From: Azospirillum brasilense
GTDB taxonomy: Bacteria; Pseudomonadota; Alphaproteobacteria; Azospirillales; Azospirillaceae
Assembly: GCF_008365405.1 (NCBI RefSeq)
Contig: NZ_QOKV01000002.1
Span: 62,001 to 126,000 of the forward strand
DNA length: 64,000 nucleotides
Reading direction: 5' to 3'
The position numbers were made by a program, and so were the translations under genes. A model generated the notes under the pieces. It was not told where the DNA came from and searched no databases. It was given only the letters and a program-made list of their open reading frames with translations. Positions 58,034 through 64,000 of this stretch are shown piece by piece (positions within the stretch are counted from its first letter, which is position 1; each line of letters begins with the position of its first letter).

Positions 58034-58180
58034 TTGCCGCAATGGTAAAATGAATTGACCAAACGCAGCGCTGCGCTGCTGCAATGCGTAAGAAATAAGG
58101 CGCACAAAGAAAGCGGCGCCTCCCGACCGGATGGAAGGCCGAGCGGCGCCGTAGGGAAAAAAGCTCGGCAGTGGATGACG

Positions 58181-58209
58181 CCCCTTCTCCCCAGGGAGAG
58201 GAGAAGGGG
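58181..58209. terminator. 10-bp stem hairpin just downstream of lldP
   Basis: CCCCTTCTCC (58181-58190) pairs with GGAGAAGGGG (58200-58209), loop of 9 bases, starting 15 bases beyond the lldP stop. There is no clear U-tract. It may partly terminate or process the transcript between lldP and dld and belongs to the same style of C/T-rich intergenic palindrome seen elsewhere in the window. Confidence 0.5.
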
Positions 58210-58224
58210 TTCGGACGTCGACGC

Positions 58225-59913
58225 TTACGGGATCATCCAGGGCAGGATGTAGGCCTGGATCATGGTGATGACGCCGATGATCGCGACGAAGAACAGGCTG
58301 TGCTTCACGGTGAAGCGGAACAGTTCGGACTCGCGGCCGACCAGACCCACAGCTGCGCAGGCCACGGCGATCGACTGCGGGGAGATCATCTTGCCGGTGA
58401 CGCCGCCGGTCGTGTTGGCCGCGACCATCAGCACGTCGGACACGCCCACCTGCTGCGCCGTAGTGGCCTGCAGGCCGCAGAACAGCGCGTTGCTCGACGT
58501 GTCGGACCCGGTCAGGAACACGCCCAGCCAGCCCAGGATCGGCGAGAAGAACGGGAACAGGAAGCCCGTGCCGGCCAGCAGCAGCGCCAGGGTCGAGGAT
58601 AGGCCCGAGTAATTGGCGATGAAGGCGAAGGCCAGGACCATGCCGATCGAGTAGATCGGGCGCTTCAGCTCGCTGACCGTCTCGACGAAGGTCTTCACGC
58701 CATCGGCCGGGCGCATCTTCAGCATGACCATCGTGATGATCGCGGAGATCAGGATGGCCGTGCCGGTGGCCGCCAGCAGATCGAGCTTGTAGACGGCGTC
58801 GATGGGCTTCGGCGAGGCGACGATCGGGGCGGCCTTCAGCACCAGCTTGTCCAGCCCGGCGATCGGGAAGTACAGCACCGTGTCGGCGAGCGCGCCGCCC
58901 TTGGCGAACAGGGCCTTGAAGGGCTTCAGGCTCCAGATCGTGACGATCACGGTCAGGATCAGGAAGGGCGACCAAGCCTTGGCGATCTCACCGGCGCTGT
59001 AGCCGCGCTGGGCGTTGAACTCGCTCGACGCCATGGCGCCGACCGACTGCGGCACCGGACCCGACGCCAGCGGGGAGTTGGCGAAGCGGAAGATCGCCTT
59101 CGGCTTCCAGAACTTGAGGAAGACGGTGATGCTGACGAGGCTGACCAGGGCGGAGGTGATGTCCGGCAGCTCCGGCCCGATGAAGTTGGCGGTGAAGTAC
59201 TGGGTGACGGCGAAGGTGCCGCCGGCGACCAGGATGGCGGGCCAGGTCTCGCGCACGCCCTTCCAGCCGTCCATGATCATGATGATCCAGAAGGGCACGA
59301 AGACGGACAGCAGCGGAAGCTGGCGGCCGGCCATGGCGCCGATCTTGAACGGGTCGAGCGAGGTGACCTGACCGGCGACGATGATCGGAATGCCCATGGC
59401 GCCGAAGGCCACCGGGGCGGTGTTGGCGATCAGGCAGAGACCGGCGGCGTAGAGCGGGTTGAACCCCAGCCCGACCAGCAGCGCCGCGGTGATGGCGACC
59501 GGCGCACCGAAGCCCGCCGCCCCTTCCAGGAAGGCGCCGAAGGAGAAGCCGACCATCAGCATCTGAAGCCGCTGGTCCTCGGTGATCGACACCACCGACG
59601 AGCGGATGATCTCGAACTGGCCGGTCTTGACCGTGATCTTGTAGAGGAACACGGCGGCCACGATGATCCAGGCGATCGGCCACAGGCCGTAGAGGAAGCC
59701 GTATCCGGCGGACGCCAGCGCCATGCCGACCGGCATCTTGTAGAACAGGATGGCGACGGCCAGCGAAATGGCGACGGTGATGGTGCCCGCGATGTGGCCC
59801 TTCATGCGCAGAACGGTCAGCGCGATGAAGAAGAAAATGATCGGCAACGCGGCCACAAGTGCCGAAAGCCAAAGGTTACCCGCGGGATCGTAGACTTGTG
59901 TCCAGGGCTGCAT
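58225..59913 (-). CDS. lldP: L-lactate permease (LctP family)
   Basis: A protein of 562 residues, the usual length of LldP/GlcA-type lactate/glycolate:H+ symporters, with about 12-14 hydrophobic segments. Typical segments are [21 protein letters not shown] at the N-terminus, [21 protein letters not shown] near 116-136, [14 protein letters not shown] near 156-169 and [17 protein letters not shown] near 458-474. Start ATG 59913 is preceded by GGTAGGA. It imports lactate for the dehydrogenases encoded downstream. A divergent FadR-type regulator is upstream. Confidence 0.95.
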   Translation of the reverse strand: MQPWTQVYDPAGNLWLSALVAALPIIFFFIALTVLRMKGHIAGTITVAISLAVAILFYKMPVGMALASAGYGFLYGLWPIAWIIVAAVFLYKITVKTGQFEIIRSSVVSITEDQRLQMLMVGFSFGAFLEGAAGFGAPVAITAALLVGLGFNPLYAAGLCLIANTAPVAFGAMGIPIIVAGQVTSLDPFKIGAMAGRQLPLLSVFVPFWIIMIMDGWKGVRETWPAILVAGGTFAVTQYFTANFIGPELPDITSALVSLVSITVFLKFWKPKAIFRFANSPLASGPVPQSVGAMASSEFNAQRGYSAGEIAKAWSPFLILTVIVTIWSLKPFKALFAKGGALADTVLYFPIAGLDKLVLKAAPIVASPKPIDAVYKLDLLAATGTAILISAIITMVMLKMRPADGVKTFVETVSELKRPIYSIGMVLAFAFIANYSGLSSTLALLLAGTGFLFPFFSPILGWLGVFLTGSDTSSNALFCGLQATTAQQVGVSDVLMVAANTTGGVTGKMISPQSIAVACAAVGLVGRESELFRFTVKHSLFFVAIIGVITMIQAYILPWMIP

Positions 59914-60298
59914 GTTTCCTACCTATGCCGCAGATTCTCGGTTCTGCGCTTTGGCCTGCGACCGTGAATGGAACCCGGACCCGCGCGTCTTATCCGGACG
60001 CGCGCCGCCTGTCATTCCACGGCCGTTTGACCATGGAGATCAGTTTTTTCTTGGGTTGGGCTCCGGTCAAAAATTATGACCAAAGGCTCAGAACGGATAC
60101 ATTGGGTCGCAATGGTTGGCAATAGGGAAAATTCAATTTACCGTCAGCGTCGCGTGAGACTTTTTCTTGTCCATGGTATTACCACTGGACCCATTCGATG
60201 GTGGAGCGGCCGGGAAACGGTGTCATGGATGCGGCAGGGCTGGACGAGCGACCACCGTGACGATATCTAACCTTCTGGATAAGGCGGGATTTCTGCGG
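59914..60298. promoter_or_regulatory. Divergent control region of lldP and the GntR regulator
   Basis: About 385 bases between the two start codons, more AT-rich toward 60050-60180. It contains the strong palindrome at 60169-60190 and a second inverted repeat GGTCA/TGACC (60065-60069 and 60077-60081, 7-base spacer). I could not place -35/-10 boxes with confidence. No gene seen. Confidence 0.6.
60169..60190. promoter_or_regulatory. Likely operator of the lactate-responsive GntR/FadR-type regulator
   Basis: A perfect core palindrome TGGTATTACCA (60174-60184) is flanked by GTCCA on the left (60169-60173) and TGGAC on the right (60186-60190), extending the dyad symmetry. The TGGT-n-ACCA form is what FadR-subfamily GntR repressors such as LldR and PdhR recognise. 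It lies 108 bases upstream of the regulator gene and about 255 bases upstream of lldP, fitting autoregulation and lldP control. Confidence 0.65.
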
Positions 60299-61105
60299 AT
60301 GCAGGGCACGGGGCAGGGCAAGGGGCAAGGCAAGGGAATGATAAAGCCGGCCAAATTGGCGGACGCCATCGCCGACCATCTGGAGGCGTTGATCCGGGAG
60401 GGCGTCCTGCGCCCGGGAGAGAAGCTGCTGCCGGAACGGGATCTGGCGCTCAAGCTGGACGTCTCGCGCCCGTCCCTGCGCGATGCCCTGGAGAAGCTGG
60501 AGGAGCGCGGGCTGCTCGTCTCCGGGCGCAACGGCACGCACATCGCGCAGTTCTTGGCGCCCATCGCCGCCCCGCTGGCGGCGCTGCTGCAATCCGATCC
60601 GGACGCGCCCTTCCATTATCTCGAGTTCCGCAGCTCCATCGAGGCGGCCGCCGCCAAGCTGGCCGCGCAGCGGGCGACCGATCTCGACCGCGAGGCGATC
60701 CGCGCTCTGGCCCAGCGCATGCGCGACGCCCATGGGAAGGACGACCCGTCGGAAGAGGCCGATGTGGATGCCCAGCTTCACCTCGCCTTCTACGAGGCGG
60801 CGCACAACACGGTGATGCTGCACATCATGGGCGCGCTGTCGGAGATGCTGCGCAACGACGTGTTCTACAACCGCGACCGGCTCTACACCCGGCCCGGCGT
60901 GCGCAACCTGCTGCTGGATCAGCATCTGGCCATCGCCGACGCGGTGCTGGCCGGCGACGCCGAGGCCGCCCATGCGGCCGCTGAGGCGCATGTGATGTTT
61001 ACGCTGCACACCCTGCGCGAAATCCGCGAAGATGACACGCGGCTGGAGGCTTCGCTGCGCCGCATCGGGCGCACCGACCTGATCGAAACCGCCGAACGGG
61101 CCTGA
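60299..61105 (+). CDS. lldR: FadR-subfamily GntR transcriptional regulator (LldR-like)
   Basis: A protein of 268 residues from ATG 60299 with AAGGCGGGA at 60281-60289; the open frame extends upstream but lacks support, and ATG 60338 is an alternative. Winged helix at about 18-82 (LRPGEKLLPERDLALKLDVSRPSLRDALEKLEERGLL). The FCD effector domain has a metal-site pattern Asp157, His161, His209 and His231 that binds carboxylate effectors via a metal. Divergent from lldP with a palindromic operator between, so it most probably represses the lactate operon until lactate binds. The exact effector is inferred from context. Confidence 0.87.
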   Translation: MQGTGQGKGQGKGMIKPAKLADAIADHLEALIREGVLRPGEKLLPERDLALKLDVSRPSLRDALEKLEERGLLVSGRNGTHIAQFLAPIAAPLAALLQSDPDAPFHYLEFRSSIEAAAAKLAAQRATDLDREAIRALAQRMRDAHGKDDPSEEADVDAQLHLAFYEAAHNTVMLHIMGALSEMLRNDVFYNRDRLYTRPGVRNLLLDQHLAIADAVLAGDAEAAHAAAEAHVMFTLHTLREIREDDTRLEASLRRIGRTDLIETAERA

Positions 61106-61182
61106 GCTCCGTTCGGTCGTCATTCGGGAACCCAAGGGCCTTTCGCGGTTTTACAAGGCTGTAGGCCAAGGGAGGTCCAGCC

Positions 61183-62001
61183 GTGCCCGCCGCAACGCCA
61201 CTTGCCGAAACGCTGCCGTCCATCATTCCCTATTGCGGCGCCCCGCCGGTGCCGGACGGGTTCTGGAGCGCCTGGAACGGCGACCCGGTCCTGCTGTCCG
61301 TCTTCGCCCTGGCCGCCGTGGGATATGCGGCGCTGGTTAAGCGGCATGGGGCGGCCATGGCGCCACATCAGCCCTGGTGCTTCGCCGCCGGGTGGCTGGT
61401 GCTGTTCGCCGCCTTCGTGTCGCCGCTGTGCAACCTGACCTCCGCCCTGTTCTCGGCGCGGGTGGTCCAGCATCTTTTGACCATCCAGGTGGCGGCGCCT
61501 CTGCTGGTCCTGTCCTGGCCGATGGGGGAGGTGCGCTTGCCCCGCTGGACGCGGGCCCTGGCGTCACCCCTGGCGGTACCGGAGATTGCCTGGGGTCTGT
61601 TCGGACTGTTCCTCTGGGTGTGGCACCTGCCGGGACCCTACATGGCGGCGCTGCGCTTCGACGCGGTGCTTTGGATCATGCACGCCAGCCTGCTCGTCGG
61701 CGCGGTCGCGGCGTGGCGAACGGTGCTGGCCCCGGACGGCCCGGCGATGCGGGGGAGGGGCCTGCTGTCGGCTTTCGGCACCTCGGTCCACCTCGCCATC
61801 CTGGCGGCCCTGCTGATCTTCGCCCCGCAGCCGCTGTTCGTCTATCATTTGGAGACGACGGCGCCCTGGGGCCTGTCCGCCCTGGCCGACCAGCAGCTCG
61901 GCGGACTCATCATGGGGGTGGTCGGGGCGGCGGTCTATGTGGCGCTCAACCTCTATGCCCTGGCGCGCTGGCTGATGGTGCCGGAGCGGCAGCGCTCGTA
62001 A
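61183..62001 (+). CDS. CtaG-type (caa3) cytochrome c oxidase assembly membrane protein
   Basis: A protein of 272 residues from GTG 61183 with GGGAGGT upstream. About seven membrane segments. Family features of CtaG_caa3 are HLLTIQVAAPLLVLSWP near 97-113, FLWVWHLPGPYMAAL near 143-157, LWIMHASLLVGAVAAW near 163-178, and DQQLGGLIMGVVGAAVY near 234-250. These proteins help mature the CuA/CuB centres of some heme-copper oxidases; they are unrelated to Cox11 despite the shared name. It follows the regulator by 77 bases and is probably its own unit, ending at a strong terminator. Confidence 0.87.
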   Translation: MPAATPLAETLPSIIPYCGAPPVPDGFWSAWNGDPVLLSVFALAAVGYAALVKRHGAAMAPHQPWCFAAGWLVLFAAFVSPLCNLTSALFSARVVQHLLTIQVAAPLLVLSWPMGEVRLPRWTRALASPLAVPEIAWGLFGLFLWVWHLPGPYMAALRFDAVLWIMHASLLVGAVAAWRTVLAPDGPAMRGRGLLSAFGTSVHLAILAALLIFAPQPLFVYHLETTAPWGLSALADQQLGGLIMGVVGAAVYVALNLYALARWLMVPERQRS

Positions 62002-62003
62002 GG

Positions 62004-62035
62004 AAAAACCCCGGCCCTCGCGGACCGGGGTTTTT
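62004..62035. terminator. Bidirectional rho-independent terminator
   Basis: AAAAACCCCGG (62004-62014) pairs with CCGGGGTTTTT (62025-62035) around a 10-base loop. The stem is GC-rich and bounded by A5 and T5 runs, so it should stop transcripts from the CtaG gene on the plus strand and from clpB on the minus strand, both of which end here. Confidence 0.92.
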
Positions 62036-62049
62036 GTTACGCATCACGG

Positions 62050-64000
62050 TCAGTGGACGGCCGCGCTGCGTCCGCCGCCGCTGCCCGTCAGGGCGAAGCC
62101 CAGCGGCGGGCGTTCCGGGGCCTTGAAGCCGGTGGCGCGGTCCTCCTCGACGGGAACGCCGTCCAGGGTAAGGCGGCCGTCCCGCGTCGACAGGTGCAGG
62201 GTCGAGCGTTCGTCCACCTCGCCGTCGAGAAGCCGCTCGGCGATGGGGTCCTCCACCAGATTCTGCACGGCCCGCTTCAACGGACGGGCGCCGAAGGCCG
62301 GGTCCCAGCCGAGGTCGGCGAGCCGGGCGCGGGCCGCGTCGTCGGCGGTCAGCGACAGGCCGCGCTCCGCCAGACGGTCGGCGACGCGGGCAAGCTGGAT
62401 GTCCACGATGTGAGCCATCTGCTCGCGCCCCAGCCGGCGGAAGATCAGCACGTCGTCCAGCCGGTTCAGGAATTCCGGCCGGAAGGCGCGGCGCACCGCG
62501 TCCATCACCTCGACCCGGGCGCCCTCCAGGCTGTCGTCCTCGCCGAGCGCCGTCAGGGCGTCCGCCCCCAGGTTCGACGTCATGATCAGGATCGCGTGGC
62601 GGAAGTCCGCCGTGCGGCCCTGCCCGTCGGTCAGCCGCCCGTCGTCGAGCGCCTGGAGCAGCACGTTCAGCACGTCCGGATGAGCCTTCTCCACCTCGTC
62701 CAGCAGGACGACCTGATAGGGCCGGCGCCGGATCTTCTCGGCCAGCGTGCCGCCGTCGTCATAGCCGACATAGCCCGGGGGCGAGCCGATCATGCGGGCG
62801 ACGGAGTGCTTCTCCATATACTCCGACATGTCGACGCGGGTCACCGCGGTCTCGTCGTCGAACAGGAAGGCGGCCAGGGCCTTGGCCAGCTCCGTCTTGC
62901 CGACGCCGGTCGGGCCGAGGAACAGGAAGGAGCCGGTGGGACGGTTCGGGTCCTTCAGCCCGGCCCGCGCCCGGCGCACCGCCTTGGACACGGCGCGCAC
63001 CGCCTCCGCCTGACCGACGACGCGCTCGGCCAGCCGGTCCTCCATGCCCTTCAGCCGCTGCCGCTCGCTGTCCAGCATGCGGTCGACCGGGATGCCGGTC
63101 CAGCGGGTGACCACGGCGGCGATGTCCTTCGCCGTCACCTCCTCCCGCTCCGCGTTGGCGCGGGATTCGGCTTCGGCCAGACGCTTCTCCAGATCGGGAA
63201 CAACGCCGTAGGCCAGCTCGCCGGCCTTGGCCCAGTCGCCGTCGCGCTGCGCGTGCTCCAGCTTGGTGCGGGCCTGGTCCAGCTCCTCCTTCAGGCGGCG
63301 GCCCTCGGTGCGGCGGGACTGGCCGGCGCGCCATTCCTCTTCCATGGCGGTCAGCTTCGCCTCGTCCACCGCCAGTTCGGCCTCCAGCTTGTGCAGACGT
63401 TCCTGGGACGCGGCGTCCGGCTCGGACTTCAGGGCCTCGCGCTCGATCTTCAGCTGGGCGACGCGGCGGCCGACGGCGTCCAGCGCCTCCGGCTTGCTGT
63501 CGATGGCCATGCGCAGGCGGCTGGCCGCCTCATCGACGAGGTCGATGGCCTTGTCGGGCAGGCGGCGGTCGGCGATGTAGCGGGCGGAGAGCTGCACCGC
63601 CGCGACCACCGCCGCGTCGGCGATGCGCACGCCGTGGTGCACCTCGTACTTGCCCTTGATGCCGCGCAGGATCGACACGGCGTCCTCGTCGGACGGCTCG
63701 TCGACGTTCACCGGCTGGAAGCGGCGGGCCAGCGCCGCGTCCTTCTCGATGTATTTGCGGTACTCGTCCGGCGTGGTGGCGCCGACGCAGCGCAACTCGC
63801 CGCGCGCCAGCGCGGGCTTCAGCATGTTGGCGGCGTCCATCGCGCCGTCCGTGCGGCCGGCGCCGATCAGCGAGTGCAGCTCGTCGATGAACAGGATGAT
63901 GCGCCCCGCCGCCTGCTGAACCTCCGACAGGACGGCCTTCAGCCGCTCCTCGAAGTCGCCGCGGAACTTCGCGCCGGCCAGCAGGGCGGTGAGGTCGAGC
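62050..64000 (-). CDS. clpB: ATP-dependent disaggregase ClpB (partial, N-terminus outside window)
   Basis: The 3' 650 codons of a ClpB gene; translation continues in frame to the window edge. Visible are the end of NBD1 ([15 protein letters not shown], Walker [36 protein letters not shown]), a long middle coiled-coil (about 250 residues before [29 protein letters not shown]) that distinguishes ClpB from ClpA, and NBD2 with Walker [10 protein letters not shown], Walker [11 protein letters not shown] and the arginine-finger region. Together with DnaK it resolves protein aggregates after heat stress. The C-terminal tail ([16 protein letters not shown]) is variable. A heat-shock promoter would lie outside the window. 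Confidence 0.95.
   Translation of the reverse strand, partial: LDLTALLAGAKFRGDFEERLKAVLSEVQQAAGRIILFIDELHSLIGAGRTDGAMDAANMLKPALARGELRCVGATTPDEYRKYIEKDAALARRFQPVNVDEPSDEDAVSILRGIKGKYEVHHGVRIADAAVVAAVQLSARYIADRRLPDKAIDLVDEAASRLRMAIDSKPEALDAVGRRVAQLKIEREALKSEPDAASQERLHKLEAELAVDEAKLTAMEEEWRAGQSRRTEGRRLKEELDQARTKLEHAQRDGDWAKAGELAYGVVPDLEKRLAEAESRANAEREEVTAKDIAAVVTRWTGIPVDRMLDSERQRLKGMEDRLAERVVGQAEAVRAVSKAVRRARAGLKDPNRPTGSFLFLGPTGVGKTELAKALAAFLFDDETAVTRVDMSEYMEKHSVARMIGSPPGYVGYDDGGTLAEKIRRRPYQVVLLDEVEKAHPDVLNVLLQALDDGRLTDGQGRTADFRHAILIMTSNLGADALTALGEDDSLEGARVEVMDAVRRAFRPEFLNRLDDVLIFRRLGREQMAHIVDIQLARVADRLAERGLSLTADDAARARLADLGWDPAFGARPLKRAVQNLVEDPIAERLLDGEVDERSTLHLSTRDGRLTLDGVPVEEDRATGFKAPERPPLGFALTGSGGGRSAAVH

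Larger units (their letters stand above)
57862..58224. other. Intergenic region between lldP and dld
   Basis: About 360 bases. It holds a hairpin close to the lldP stop (58181-58209), an 18-bp tandem duplication (57998-58033) and an AT-rich stretch around 58000-58100 that could carry a separate dld promoter on the minus strand. No gene is supported. Confidence 0.55.

Noticed and set aside
57862-58107. N-terminal extension of dld
   Set aside because: The extra 82 residues include translation of an 18-bp tandem repeat and are unlike FAD-oxidase N-termini; the family begins near MLPAPYDRL.
60257-60298. GTG 60257 as regulator start
   Set aside because: No ribosome site, and the added residues do not extend the winged helix; ATG 60299 has AAGGCGGGA at good spacing.

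Overview
The window is GC-rich (clearly above 65% by eye) and densely packed. Its families point to an alphaproteobacterium, most likely Azospirillum or a close Rhodospirillales relative: an IalB-family protein, DUF3750, DUF1839 with an amino acid:[carrier protein] ligase, a group III truncated globin, and a Shewanella-like lactate locus. The genus is inferred from gene content only. I see no tRNA, rRNA, CRISPR array, insertion sequence or integrase.

Layout. 1-6.7 kb: an acyl-CoA catabolism and uptake cluster (thiolase end, DUF35 OB-fold protein, MaoC hydratase, SDR, a periplasmic-binding-protein ABC transporter with a double-length permease, a crotonase). 7-9.8 kb: a TPR-sulfotransferase and a TPR-glycosyltransferase-like protein. 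9.75-14.1 kb (minus): an IalB protein and a classical autotransporter. 14.5 kb: OsmC. 15.2-22.9 kb: a tightly coupled six-gene operon (carrier protein, acyl-CoA-dehydrogenase-like flavoprotein, aminoacyl:carrier-protein ligase, DUF1839 protein, GH2 glycosidase, tandem alpha/beta-hydrolase). It looks like a small carrier-protein-dependent pathway that makes or attaches an amino-acid-derived group.

22.8-25.7 kb: two tail-collar (microcystin-dependent-protein-like) paralogues, a DUF6916 protein and a GNAT acetyltransferase. 26.1-43.3 kb: a giant, about 3,610-residue LEPR/DUF4347 adhesin with twelve 100-residue repeats, followed in the same direction by a TolC lipoprotein, a periplasmic adaptor, a GAF-like/HlyD membrane protein and a PqqD-like/M50/HlyD membrane protein. 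No ABC ATPase is present, so this may be an unconventional type-I-like secretion module.

43.4-52 kb: small envelope proteins, an MscS channel, DUF3750, a LOG-family protein, a soluble hybrid histidine kinase, a truncated PstS-like lipoprotein and a globin. 52.1-61.1 kb: a complete lactate locus (lldP, dld, lutA/lldE, lutB/lldF, lutC/lldG on the minus strand) with a divergent FadR-type GntR regulator and a good palindromic operator. 61.2-64 kb: a CtaG-type oxidase assembly factor, a bidirectional terminator and the 3' part of clpB.

The two regions most worth follow-up are the aminoacyl-carrier-protein operon (15.2-22.9 kb) and the adhesin/M50-HlyD module (26.1-43.3 kb). Dispersed intergenic palindromic repeats, two of them 139-bp inverted copies of each other, punctuate operon ends.
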